From: Gymnogyps californianus
Lineage: Eukaryota > Chordata > Aves > Accipitriformes > Cathartidae
NCBI RefSeq assembly: GCF_018139145.2
Contig: NC_059479.1
Location: forward strand, 5,580,001-5,644,000
Length of the DNA stretch: 64,000 bases
Direction of reading: 5' to 3'
The first letter of the stretch is position 1; every line of letters begins with the position of its first letter. Below the pieces are notes generated by a model. The model was not told where the DNA came from and made no database searches. It saw nothing but the letters and a program-made list of their open reading frames with translations. Position numbers and translations under genes: made by a program. Positions 23,461 through 36,428 of the stretch are shown piece by piece.

Positions 23461-26400
23461 GTAGGCTGGAACAACTTTTCTGATAATGTGTTTTCTGTAA
23501 TGATGGTTTCTGTAAATCCTAATAGAATTAGTCTGGGGCTCTAAAGAAACGCTGCAACAGGTAGCTCTCTGGCTCTTGGCATCGTATGTCAAAACGATTT
23601 GTTTTGGTGGTTGGCTGCCCAGACTATTGGTGGTGTCCTTTTAGTTGAAGTCTCAGCTTTTTTCTAAGGGAGAAATGCCAGGATTATCTTGCCTTCAGTT
23701 TGTGTTCCTATGTGCTTAAAAAATTTGCAGAACTTAACAAAACAAAACTGCTTTCTGAATGGCGTGTCAATAAACTGCGAGCATCTCCTGGTGTAGAAAT
23801 GAAGTTTGTCAAGTTTGTTGTTTTGAGAGGAAGGTTTGAAGGATCAACATTTTGCGTCATAAGGATTTAACGAAAAACGAAGCAATACTTAATCATGCAA
23901 AAAGAGATAAAGAAATGGGGATATTAATATGCAATCTTCCTTAACACGAAGTGGTTTTGGACGTTTTGGCCTTGCAGTTGTGTACTTACTTGAGCAAATC
24001 GGTTATTATAAATTTCTTACGTCCAGGAGTTCAGAGCCATTTTTTGCTATTTATTCCCTGTGTATCAGTGTACTGTACTGCACATTGAAATATGTGGCTT
24101 CGGAGCTGATGGGAGGGAAGGAAGGAGCCAGTTCGTAGTGTAGGTGAAACTGGATGTTGCTGTTGCAAGGACAAGGATTGGGACTGTAAAAGAGAAGGCG
24201 CTGGAGCAGGGTGGAGATGAATTAGGGTGCCAGGAAGACCAACCCGGAAAATCAGGCTGCTCCTGCAAATTCCCAGGGGAAGATTCATGCTTTTTATGGA
24301 TGTGGGGGCATTTTTCCTTTAGCAGTTACCACATCTGTAATTCATATGGCACAGTGCCTCTTCCTGACAGAAACACCTACCTCTGCTTTGCAGGGTTCAC
24401 CTGTTGCTAAAGGCACCAGTAAATCTATAGCTGTAATGCCCGAGTTGAGAGTTTCCTGGCAAAGATGGAGAGAACCAGGCAGAGGTAGCAACCCCTGATC
24501 CGTAATTACAGTGTGACTGTAGTCTGAGTAGGCTCTGCCTCGTATTTTCAGGCTGTAAGCACTCTGCCCAAACAAATATTCTCCTATTTAGTCTCTAGCT
24601 TTTACAGACGACATACATGAAATCCTAGAACTTAGGCTTGTTCTAGAGGCACGTTTACTCCAAAAGCATATGGCAAACACAGCGTAGGAATTTAGAAGTA
24701 GAAATGAAAAAAACCCACATCTCTGTTACTGCTACCTTTGTTCATGTTTGAGTGCATTTTTTTTTACTAGTTGCAATGCTAACTGTGCAGGCTTTCATGG
24801 TACAATCTATACAGCTGATTAAACTATAGTAGCTCTTAAATGGTAAATTCTTCACTGTAGTCACAGATATGTGGTATTTGTGCACCTCTGCATACAGGTA
24901 GTTATCTGTAAACATGCAAGCCTTGTACTGTAGGGAAATCCCTCAGCTGTTACTCTCCAAAACACAGGATCTTCCCTGCTTCCTAAATAAAAGGCTCCCA
25001 GGTGCAGTGTGTGCCCTCACTGTTTCCAGCTACTGCATGGTCAAACCTCCAAACGCCTCTATCCAGGCAGCTGCTAATCGCAAGAGTTAAGCATGCATTG
25101 ATCTGTGTCTCCAGTCAATAATGTTTATGTGCAGGACCACAGGAGCTTGCTACGGTCCGTAGTTACTAATAGACAGTAACTCTTTATGTGCAGGAACAAA
25201 ACTGTTGAGGAAAGTGTTTCGTTCCAGCAGTTACTGCTAAACAGCTGATGAATCATTAAGGGAGGGCTAACAGGCTCCTCCTGTTTCCTTGCTTACAGCA
25301 TGTGTTGCAGAGCAGGCAGGTAGAGAGCTTGGAGTTAGGGCTGGGCTTTGGTTTGTGGCACAGAAGAGAGAATTTTGGCATCTGAGTTGTGAGAGGAGGA
25401 GTCGAAGCAGCTTGATGCCGTGATCGTCGTTTAGGGGAGCCCTGGTGCATGAACGTGGGTGTCAGAGGTGAGCTTTTGCAAGAGGTGGTTTGTGTGACTG
25501 CTGCCAGCAGCATTGTCAAAGAATATTCTGTTGGGCTGTCTCAGTGCTGACGAGAATCAGTGTTCTTCCTGAGTATACAGACCGTCACCGTGTTATCGGT
25601 TCACTTCTGAAAGCTGCCTTTGCCACGGCTTTATTTCATAACTACACAGATTAAAATGTGTGAAATGTTTTTGTCATTTCTATTCACTTTTGGGAAAAAA
25701 AAAATCTGCCTTTTAAAAAAATACGTACAAAGAAGCTAACACCAATATGCTTTTTTATTTCGTGGAGAGAAGAAATGTAATCAACAAAATAAAAAACTGC
25801 TGGAACCATTATTGTAGCAGAAAATTAAATTAGTTGTTAATTCTTTCATGGATGTAATTCTGGCCCCTGCAAATCCCTCCTTAGATATTTTGTATAAAGT
25901 GAGTAAAAATTCATGGCATGGATAAAAGCTTTGTCTATTTTATGAGCAACAGGCAAATGATCCAAATGGTGCTCATAAAGCAAATGGTTCCCAACTCTAA
26001 AAGCAGGAGGAATATATTTAAAAGCCGCTAGAATGAACCGTGAGTAAAACCAACTCCTATTTACAAGAAGATGTTATTTACATGAAAGTTTTTTGAGTTC
26101 CCCTCTCCCCCCTAAAGGGAGAGACTCACTACTTTTGTCTACTTAATAATAACAATAAAAAATCATTACACTTTCCTGGGCTACTTACTGCCATTCAGTG
26201 TTGAGAGCTGCTGTGGGATGCGTTTTATCAACAGCGAGAGTGAAAGAAATAGCTGAGAGCACCGTTTCAGTGTGCAGGGCCAAACAGTCAGTGAAGCAGA
26301 AAGTACCACATCTGGCCCCTAATATCATGAGGTGCGGAGCTGGTATCTATTAGCGGTCGGGCAATTTCACACAGAGGTTATAGTCTGGGGGAAACAAGAA

Positions 26401-26586
26401 ACGGTGCTTTTTGTGTAGAGGGAAGGAAGGCTTTATGTTGCCTGTACTGTCATGGCTCTCATTTGCCTTATTTGTTCAAGGTTTCATCTTAGAAGTAGCC
26501 AGGTAGCTGAAAATTTTGAAACTGAACTGTTCAATTAGACAAAAAATGAAGAGCTGTAGTGCTTTGTCAGGCTCACTTCTTATTCT

Positions 26587-26638
26587 GTGGTGGGGTTTTT
26601 GTTCTTGGTTTTACGGTTTTGTTTTGGGGGGTTTTTGG
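26587..26638. repeat. G/T-rich low-complexity tract
   Basis: The plus strand alternates T runs with GG, GGGG and GGGGGG groups. There are too few long G-tracts for a confident quadruplex call. Confidence 0.7.
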
Positions 26639-28817
26639 CTGTGATTTAGTAAGTTCCTAGAGCAATATGACATTGACAACGTGGGAATTCTTTTTCATGG
26701 CCATGCCTTTTAACTTGCAGTTTTCTGTATCTTTTTCTGTGAACTCAGTGAATGGAAACTGATGTTACTGCCTGGAAAATAAAGTATGAGAGACTCGTTC
26801 CGATAAATTCGGGACAAGACCTTTGCAGATAAGGAACATGTGTGGTAGTAGTTGCCCAAATAGACTTGTCATTGGTTTACAAGCTTTATTTAAATGCTAA
26901 ATACCATGTATTCCTGTGGTTATGTTTTTTGCTGCTTTGCCTGATTAAACATTTAGCTGATAAACCCAGTCAAGGCTGTTCAGAGCTACTGCAGTTAAGA
27001 TTATGTATTTATAGCCTCTATTTTTATGGTCATTTAGAAACAGGACAGTTTAAAATCAAAGTAATCTGTGATTGTTTAAATTTTTGAATTGACAGTATTT
27101 TAAAATCTGAATTCTGTGTGGTAACAGCATGAAATGATATCGATCATGATGATTCTGATTCAGAAACAAATTGCTTTATTCTTCCAAATTACTAGGAGGA
27201 TAAATCTAGAAAGAGAATAAGGATTTACCAAAATAAGGAAAAGAACAATGATTAAGGTTATATAGCTTAAAACTGCAGTGGTGGCTGATAGTGAGGTTTG
27301 TCAGCGTGGCAGATAGAGCAAAACTCCCACTCTTCAGTTGCAGAGTATTTCTGATTTAAAGCTTTTTCTTTTTTGGTGACTCTTACATCACTATCTATTA
27401 TACGTCTATCTGAAATACTGCATAAAAGTGATTCTTAGAGGTGTTCGACAGGATAAAATGTGAGAAGGTAGTGTTATTAGTGCTGCAGCTTTTTATTTGT
27501 TTATTAATTGTAAGAACTCCAAGTGCCCTCACTCACTTAAGATAATGGCTAAAAAGCCAGAGTATGGTTGCATATGACTTTCCTGGCCCAAATGTAGCAT
27601 AATTACTTTAATGAACACATTAATTTATCCCCTTTCCTCATGCTCTTCCTCCTTCACAGTTCACGTTGTCACTGGAAACCCAGACAATGATGACCCTCAA
27701 GGTTTATAGCTCTCCTTAAAGTTCTCTGTGAGGGTTAAATATCCAAGGACTAAGATTTGTCAGGCTCAGGTAGTGCACATTCATGTGTGTCTTACAAATA
27801 AGCAACATCTCGCACCAACATGGCTGCATTACCACCTGGTGTAACGGTGGTGCATTGCCACAGCAATGAGCATGGCAAGCAGGAGCAATAAGATACAGAC
27901 CAAGTGCAACCATTTGTCTCTCAAAAGCAGAAGAGGAAAATAATTTGTTTCCTCTTTTGCATCTATAGTTTTATTTTCTCTTTGTTTGTGTGCAGAGCAC
28001 AGTCTTTTTCTCTTTTTTTTTCTGTTTTTTAAAAACAGAATTACTTTTTGTGGAAAGGCAAAAACACTCAGACTGAAATCTAATTACAAATGATAGAGAG
28101 TAGTATTTTTCTGCTGAATTTTAAAGAATCACTTTATAATCTTGGAACAGTGGATAACAACATCACTAATCCAATATTTTAACAGTAAATACGTTTGATG
28201 ATGGGAATTGCTACACTAATCTTATATCCCTCCACAGTATAGTTAAGAAATCCACAGGGGGTTTTACTAATCAGTTTTTGTAAAGTAAATCAAGTCATGT
28301 AATTCTCGTTCTCTCTAAACGCCCGGCAACTGCAGGCAGAACCATGTGCAGTACTTTTTGTTCTTTTCATCGGTTTTGTACCCTAATCTGCAGCCACGCT
28401 TTCCCCTTCAATATGCACGAAAGAGACTTCTGGAGAGAAAAGTCTCCAAGCACCCTCTGACAGAGATGTCGTCTTAGGTGAGCTGGCAATTCACCTTGTT
28501 CCCCTCGCCTGCTGTGCTGGGAAGGGATGGAGTGCGTCCACCTCCTGCACACAGGCGAAGAGCTGCCAATAGTAAATATAATCTGACCACGTTTGCTACT
28601 ATGCTTCTGATACATATGGTTTAAGCTACTTAGTTTAGACCCCAATTTTACTGACCAGTGAGATATATTGCAACATGGCTTGTGTTTTTTATCTTGTTTT
28701 AAAAAACTGTCAAAAGTAAACTAGTTTTCTTTTTTTTAAATTATAAACATTAGGAAGAAATATTAACAGCCACGGTTAAATATTTGAAGAGAAGCAACTA
28801 ATAAGAATTCTGTGCAT

Positions 28818-28848
28818 ATTTTGTTCCCACAGTTCGTGGGAACGGAAT
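28818..28848. repeat. Short hairpin-forming inverted repeat
   Basis: GTTCCCAC (28823-28830) and GTGGGAAC (28836-28843) are perfect inverse complements around a 5-base loop. Counting two G-U pairs, the stem extends to about 13 pairs. No known role. Confidence 0.7.
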
Positions 28849-31621
28849 TATTTTTCATGAAGTCCTGGTGTGCTCTGTTTACTTAGCTCACAGCTTCAGC
28901 CTTTAGGATTCAAAATTAGTGAAAGTCAGAATGAAAGTGAAGCTTTTTTTCTGATTCGGTGTCTTCAGCTTAGATACAAACCAGTCACCTAAATAGATTT
29001 ATACAGTCTAGTTATACCCTGGTTATATTTAGTATTTAGAATCTGTATGCTCAAAATATTCCCATTTTATTTGGTGCCTTAATAAATTTACGTATGCTCA
29101 AGTATATTTCTTATTTAATGGAACTTCAGGTGTAATCCTGAGTTCCAACACAAAAGACTTGGTAAATTTAAAAAAATAAAAATAAAAATCCAGATCAGAG
29201 TAGAAAATGTGGGGATTGTAAATGCAATTAGAATTGCCTACATAAATATCTGAACTGTTTTTGAACACTCCAATCTTAAAACCTGATTCTTTTGTCTCTT
29301 AAAATGGAGGCCTCACAAGCTAGAAGCCAACTGGAAGCAGACAGTTGTTTTGGTCCGATCTGAGTACTAGCAGGAATGAAATAGTATTTTATTAAGAAAC
29401 TTAAGAGAAAAACACACTAATTATTGCACTTTGAAAATAATTATAGTGGATACCCTCATAAACATTTAATCTTTCCAGCAGCAGCTAGTGCAGTACCTGG
29501 CTGCCAAAAGGTACAAACCTGGCTTCTCACAGATAGCAACACTATTTCATTTTAGCTGTGTTTCTAGGTTATAATCTGTAGGGTGTTCCTGACATTCTAA
29601 ACAAATAATGTATCCAGAAATCAGGGTACAGTTCTGGAAGGTAACTTAATGGAAAGGCAATTTATTAAGTGGAAATGGGCATTAACCATTTCCTGTCTAG
29701 CGATTGTTCTCCCTGATTGTTCCAGTTAATACAGAATAGAAGAATACCAATATGCCGTATATAAAACAGTATATCAGCCTGTATTGTATTAGGCCACTGG
29801 GAGTATTCAACTATAAATTCAAAAAGTGAAGTTTAATTACAAGATGTTTGCAAATAAAAACTTAATTATAATTAAATAAAGACTTACTCTGCAGTGGAGC
29901 AGGGTTGCTAAGATAACCTGGCCAACAGGAAGAACTCTATTTTTATTAATCTAGTAAGATTTTGGTACATTTGACAGGCTTTATATATATATAAAAAATA
30001 CATATTTTTTCAAGATCTAGTTTTGCCGTAGCGTATGAGCATTGGAAGTTAGTAGCTGATGTAGCTGAAAAGTCACTCAGAGAAAATAAGAAAAAAAAAA
30101 AGCAGGATATCAGAGTTGTGAGCACTGAATTTACTATTGATTTCAGCAGGGGAGACCATTACAAAGGCAGAAAAAAAATCCCATTTCATTTAAGTTTATC
30201 TGTCTCTTTTCCAGACCAGCTCATGATTCTATGATTAAAAGCTCTCAATTTGAGCTAAGCTACAGTTCTCTTATGAGTTAATTAAAATAAATGAGAACTC
30301 TACAGACAGTTTCCATACAGTTTACTCAGTATATTCTCAGGCATTTAGCTGTACAGAAGCAGAAAGCCAGTCGCTTTGGGAGTTGTGTCTCTGAGGACAG
30401 AAACTTGCGTGTTTGTCTCTGTCAGATTGTTGCATGTATTTTCAGAACCCAAATGTCAAAGCTGCTGAGTGGAAAATTGGGGAATAGTAAAGGTTTCAGG
30501 TCCTTACTACCTTGAAGTATTTAGATCTTTTCTAAGTCATTCACCGAGACTTTGAAGAACATCTTTTCCTTTTTTGTCCACCATGACAGCAATGTTGTCT
30601 GCCTAATTTCTTTGGCTCACACTGTTAAATCTTTTCCTTCCTCTTGCTTCTGACATGTCAGCGTTGTTATTACAGACTTGAACAGCGGTGTAAATGAGGA
30701 AGGAATTGGTAACAGAAGCGGGGAGCTCAGCTGTAGAGCATCACCTGGAAATTCAGCCCAGTGTGCATGAAAACAGGTAACCCCAGAAAGCCTCCTGTCA
30801 GTGTGCATTGTACTGGAGATACAGGAGGGAGCTGTACTGCTCAACGCAGGTAGTTGATTTATTCTCCATTACCATATGCTGAGTTGGAGGAGATGGGGTA
30901 CTCAGTAGTGAAATATCCAATGACATTGTTTAAAAAGGGCAGGTAGACAGCTACTCCTTCATCTTTTGAGATGCGGAAAGCCCTGTCAGTGTCTAAGTAA
31001 ATCACCACCGACCTGCTTTCAGAAAATGTAGATGAGATCTTTGAGGTGCTTAGTTATCTATGGGGATGCTCAGAACAGCTTTTCTGCCCACGGTATTTCT
31101 TCTGCCGTCACCCCCATTTGGCGAGAAAGTGGAGACGTCCCCGTTATTTAGGAGAAAGCATCAAGTAGCAAAATCATTAAGTTGCATTGGACTGTAACTT
31201 ACTTGCTCTGAGCTGTGCTCAACATGCATAAATCTTAAACAGAAAACATAAATGAGGTGTGATTCATCGAGGTGTCCATTTTTCCAGTGTCCAGTTCGCT
31301 GTCACTCGCAGAGCAGTTAGCTGTAATGTAAGGCGGGAGCTGTGCACGGGAACAGATCCATCCTCTTCACTACTGCAGCTGGCAGATGTAGTTATGCATC
31401 TCAGAGTAAAAGGAGTGGTCTGAAAAGCTTTTGGAAAGCATGAACATAATAAAAGCTTTCTGGTGGTATGTTTTAAACCTTAAAAATGGTATTGGCTTCA
31501 GCATGGACGTTTGCATGAAGAGTGTTTGAGGGAAAGCTTTTGGAAGCGTTGGGCTTTCAACTGTCTGTTAATCTCTTGAGGTTTTTCTTTTCCACACTAT
31601 GCTTTTAAGAAACTTTTAACC

Positions 31622-31697
31622 ACTTTTTCTTGTTGGTAGTGTTTTTGTTTGATGGTGGTGTGGGTTTTTTTTTTTTGTTTGGTTGGGTTTTTTTTAC
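31622..31697. repeat. T/G-rich low-complexity tract
   Basis: Runs of up to 12 T are broken by GG, GGG and TGG groups. It looks like simple-sequence expansion. Confidence 0.75.
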
Positions 31698-32461
31698 TAT
31701 AAACTTTTACAATGTATAATAAGAACATTATGTCTTCCCTCCTGATGAATTAGCGACACAAATTTTATCTTCCTGGATAGCAAACACAGGCACTGCCATA
31801 AAGTCTTCTCACAGGGAATAACAGAAGTAGGCACTAGATGCATCCTGTGAGCTGTTCACCTGGAGATATCCATCCTGGTCGTAATTCTGTAGTGCTGAAC
31901 ATTTTACTATTGATCGTGATGGAAGAAGACTGAAACCTAGTGTTAGCTTTCAGGTAAGAGGGACAGATTATTCACAAATGCTGTTAGGGCCCCCAGTGCA
32001 CACTGACCAAACCATAGTTCATATATCTTCAATGTTGAAAATAGTTTGTGACTGAATTTAATTAACTGAAATGAGGTATTTCACCAGTCCGTTAAGTTAT
32101 ATGATTATTGTTGTCTATCCGTAGTGGAGACGGTGGCTCTGGGTTGCTGTTGCCAGGTCACTTACCCTCTCAGTCAGTTTCTCAGCTATGAAATCCGTTG
32201 TTTTTCTTGAAGGATATTTTATGGGCTGATTAATTTTTTTGGCTGCAAATTATTGCACATAAAGCATATACACTCCAACTTGGTGCCCCAATGGCTATAC
32301 AGTAATGGATATTATGTATCCATTCAAAGCCCAAATGAGATTAACACCACTGTTCTCTCCATCTGCCTTTGAGAAAGAATCCAATAAATAATGAGGCATA
32401 TAACGGAAGATTATCACATTATATTCAGCATTTACAGTGTGTGTATTAATTATTGCAAGGA

Positions 32462-32620
32462 GACAGGCGCCCACTCAGAGTGGGTACGGGCTGCTGTGCC
32501 GCTGCGAGTGCCGCTGTTGAGCTCTTTTAACCCAGAGCAGCGCTGGCCTTGAAGAGGGACGCTTCTCACTCCTCGGGCTGTGCCTCGTGGACTCGCTGGC
32601 AAGCAAAGCTGCACGGTGCT
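32462..32620. other. Small CpG-rich patch
   Basis: Eleven CpGs fall within about 152 bases (32466-32617) at roughly 60% GC, against very CpG-poor surroundings. A 66-codon minus-strand frame covers it but has no recognisable content. It is too short for a standard CpG island. It could be a remnant promoter, a short insertion or a conserved element. Confidence 0.4.
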
Positions 32621-35107
32621 GCTTGTTAAGATTTTATTGCTTACCTTCATCTAAAAGGGATTGCAAAATAGGGAGGGGGGGTTAAAAAAAAAAAAGGCAT
32701 TGTGGAGGTTTTGCCTATTCTGATAGCTTTTGATTGCAGATTCTGATGCTGAGCTGGGAGTGTCAGAGTCCAGCCTGGCCACATGGCTCCCTTGCATGTG
32801 CCCCCTGATCTACATCCAAGTGTCTGTGCAATGTGTAGGGAAGCAAGTGGGTCCTCTCATAATTAGTTCAACAAATAAAACCATCTTCCAGATCTTTTCC
32901 TTCTGTGTCGCATGTTCTCCTACCTCATATTCCTGCAAAGCAGGAGCAGTTACTGATTTTCAAGTCATATGATTCCAAGTCATTTCTGTCCATCTGACTG
33001 AGCCTGCCTCTGTCATCTTCCAGCAGCACAAGTTTTTGTAACAGTTGGAGACAAATTACAGGGGGTCTCAAAAAGATGGTGGCCTGGAATCAATTGCCAC
33101 TGAAATGGTATATCCAGCCTGCAGTCTGCCTGCTTGTAACTGAAGGACACAGATGAACAACATAATGTATGTGCTAACTCTGAAGATGCTTAAAATAGAT
33201 TTGTATAATACAGTATTTGTCTTCTCTTAGAAATGAAAATATTTTTGTTTAGCAGCTAACTCTGATGATGGAAGGTGGTTTTTTGGTATATATCATTCTT
33301 CCTATGTATGAACTTCTTCATGTGCGAGGCTCCTACAACACTCATCCATGCTGTTATGAATACAGATTTTACAAACTGGTTCTAATTGATTTGTTTATTT
33401 ATGAAGTTAAATTAGGGAATATGCCATTAGAAAAGAATACCAGGTTCCAGATAGTAGATGTTGGTGCTGCAGACCAAGACTGTAGTTTGGAAAATGATGA
33501 CCAAAACTTTACATTTTGACTTTGTTTTGAAATACTTCTATGCTTTCCCAAATACCACACAAGGATAGTAAAAATATTTGTTGTGCATTATGCTGTTTTT
33601 CTAATTCTAACAGATATTAGAAGTAGCTCAGACCCAGAAAGGAATTAATGTTGCAAACACTGTGACAGTGCTTGGTGTTTGTAGTAGAATTCATCATCCC
33701 TGAAAAGATGCATATTTTACTGCTTTGTTTTTAAATCCATACATTTTCACCAGTAGCACAGTACTTTGTAATGTGATGAATTTCACTATATGGCTGCAAT
33801 ACAGATGGTGTAAACTGTGAACCGAGGGAGAAATTGTGCTTTATATTTTATTTGTCATGCCCTCTCTTTATGCTACTGTTCTCCCTCAGGTTTTTATTCT
33901 AAATTCCTCTTCACTCAGGTTAAATAGTCAAGTTGCCACCACTTGTGGAAACTTCCTCTCCCGAGGTGCCTACAAAATGGCCAAGATTAGTTCTATGTGC
34001 TCATTTTTACAGTTCAAGGTGTTCAGGGCAGTATCGTCCTAATCTGAAGTACTAACAATTCCCTAAGTATTTACAATATGGGGACATTTTTACTACTGGG
34101 TCGTTTATCTGGTAATATTCTATACTTAAGTTTTAGCTCTCCAAATTGCTGTAGTTCTTGGGTCTGTGGCTCAGATAACATGATAAAATGCCATCTCCTT
34201 TATTCTGTATGTTTAATACAGAACGTATGTTTGCTAGAGGATCTTGAACAGCTTTCCAGGTATTTCTGTGCAACCCGACTGTGGACTATGAGCATCCAGT
34301 CCCTAGTTTTACTGGGAAGGAGACCCAGGTTGAACCTGTAGCAGCACGGACCAGGTAGATAGTGGGAAGTGTAAGGAGCACGTTGTCTGCCCTGCAGCTG
34401 AGATGTACATCTTACATTTATGTTGGTTTATGATGGCTTTTCATCAGGATAATAGCCAGTACTGATGGATCAACATGCAGTACAGAAGGCTTTTAATATG
34501 GATTCAGCCTTTTTGTATATTTTGCTCTCTCTCACTTCACACGTACGTCATTGCCTAGCCAGCCTTCCACAGACCAAAGGGTCATTTTAGCAGGTATGTC
34601 AGTGATGGGCCATGCCTGTAATCGGTGTAAGCATACTGACAGAAATGCATAGAGTAAACCTGGTTCTTCTTCTGTTTGCTAACTTTATACAAATAAGTCA
34701 AAGTATGGAAGTATTACTTATGATTTTCTTTCTCGTTGTTTTGCGGAAAAAACTGTGGTCTAAAACTGATGGCTTGTTTTGTTTTAAGATTGCTATTACT
34801 TAAGGCCTTTAAAAAATTTTATGGTTTTTTTTCCTTTTCTGAAAAGAAGTGCACTCTCTATAATCAAAGGTGAATGATAAAGTTGTTCGTCCATACTCAT
34901 GTGTTTCATTGGCTTTTCCTTGCTCTTTTCTTCCACTTTTCCCTATAGGAAAACCTGGTCTTTACAGTGATCCTCTGTCATGTGCATGTTACAATTTTCT
35001 CCTTCCAGATTTTGTTTTTGAACATGAAGGATCATTTCTCAGGATCCATAAAACCTTTGCTATCCACAGTGGATTCTTATGATTTGTATCCGCCGATTTT
35101 ATTTTCC

Positions 35108-35159
35108 CGCTCAGCAGCCTGCCTGTGAGGTGATGGGACAAGGCAGGCAGGTCTCAGCG
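35108..35159. repeat. Imperfect hairpin
   Basis: CCTGCCTG (35118-35125) pairs perfectly with CAGGCAGG (35144-35151) around an 18-base loop. After a small bulge the outer arms CGCT and AGCG also pair. About 14 pairs in all, shorter than a typical pre-miRNA. Confidence 0.5.
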
Positions 35160-36413
35160 AGAACAAGGCTCTTGGTGCTTTTGAATTCTGGTCGTTTTTT
35201 CTTTAACTGCTTTCGTATATATGTCTAACACACAGATCTTTATCTGTTTAAGTAAAAGTAATGATGCTTTATGATCTGTTTCATTCCCTCTATTTCAGGA
35301 TTTACAAGTGTTGTGACTCAGAAGCACCTGAACTTTTTTTTAAAGAGGAGCAGTGAGAGGGACTAGCTTGCTTTATTTATTTCTTTTTCAGAACACAGCT
35401 AAAATGGTAGGCTTCTGGGCTTGGCAGTTTTACAGCAACTTGATAAAATAAAAATAATCGTACCATCACTATTTTATCTTACTTCTTTCAGATGTGCTTC
35501 CTTCAGAATTGCTTCTTTCTTTCATATTTGTGGAACTGTGCTCGGCAGAGTGGCAGTCTGTTCACAAGCTCTGCCAAGTTGAGGATTTGAGAGAAAGTAA
35601 ACAACTCGGTTGGAAACATGGATAGCAAGTGTTGCATAGACTCTAAGAAGCAGAGATATGCTGCTGTATTATACAAAAGTTCACTTAATGGAAAAATGCT
35701 GTTTTCCCCTCAGAAGGAATGAATCTATCTTGCTAGCCATTGTAAAGTAAGCCAGTAGTGCCTGACAACTGCACTCTGTTCGGGCAACTTCTCTATCAAG
35801 TTTTTTATAGCACTTTTCCTGAATGAGAAAAAACATTTTTTGGCCCTCGGTTAGAACATAAACCAATATTTATAAGGAATAAAACCGCAGGCTAGAACTA
35901 CCTAGAGAGAGCTGATAGAAGGAGCTGGGAAATACCTGAGAGCGCTGCGAGATGGGCAGTTATTGAAGTCTTTTCCTACATATGAAATAGTTACTCCTTG
36001 CATATTCCTCAAATATTAGTTTACTTGCTAGTGATATTTATTCCGTGGGCTACAAATCCATTAATGATACTTTACAAAATAGTACTCGCACCCTGACAGA
36101 TTTTAGGTTTTGCAAACAGGCATGATTTAACTCAGCTGCTTCTCAAGTAATTTGTGTATTGCTCCTACCCTCACCAAACTACCAAACAACGGTGAGATGA
36201 AAGACAGTTCCTAATTATCTTCCTAAAGAGGAGGTGGGGCTTCACTTTTAAGAAACATCCTAAAAACATTGCCTAGTGCAGTTTTCCTGAAGCAGAAAGA
36301 TTGTTGTTAGAAGATTCCGGTCCCACACTGTTGCTATGCAGGCTTTAACTCCCTTTTTTGTATCTCCACACTCAGAGATAGATGAAGCTCAGAATAGACC
36401 CCAGAATTGATAC

Positions 36414-36428
36414 TTTTTTTTTTTTTTT
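36414..36428. repeat. Poly-T run (15)
   Basis: An uninterrupted T tract. No retroposed sequence was recognised on either side. Confidence 0.85.

Larger units (their letters stand above)
21467..32461. other. Unique non-coding sequence
   Basis: No gene recognised across 11 kb. It holds a weak candidate exon (23389-23460), a G/T-rich tract (26587-26638), a strong short inverted repeat (28818-28848), 14-bp palindromes at 21760-21773 and 29862-29875, and a T/G-rich tract at 31622-31697. The stretch 25850-26400 has few simple repeats and mixed composition and could be conserved non-coding DNA, but that is only an impression. Confidence 0.5.

Noticed and set aside
26587..26638. Possible G-quadruplex
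   Set aside because: Only two long G-runs are present; the other groups are GG separated by long T tracts.
30225..30236. GATTCTATGATT, resembling a CR1 3' octamer end
   Set aside because: Only about 12 bases match and no CR1 3' body precedes it, so chance is likely.
31953..31954. CAG|GTAAGA splice-donor match
   Set aside because: No convincing upstream acceptor with an open exon was seen. Isolated donors of this quality are frequent.
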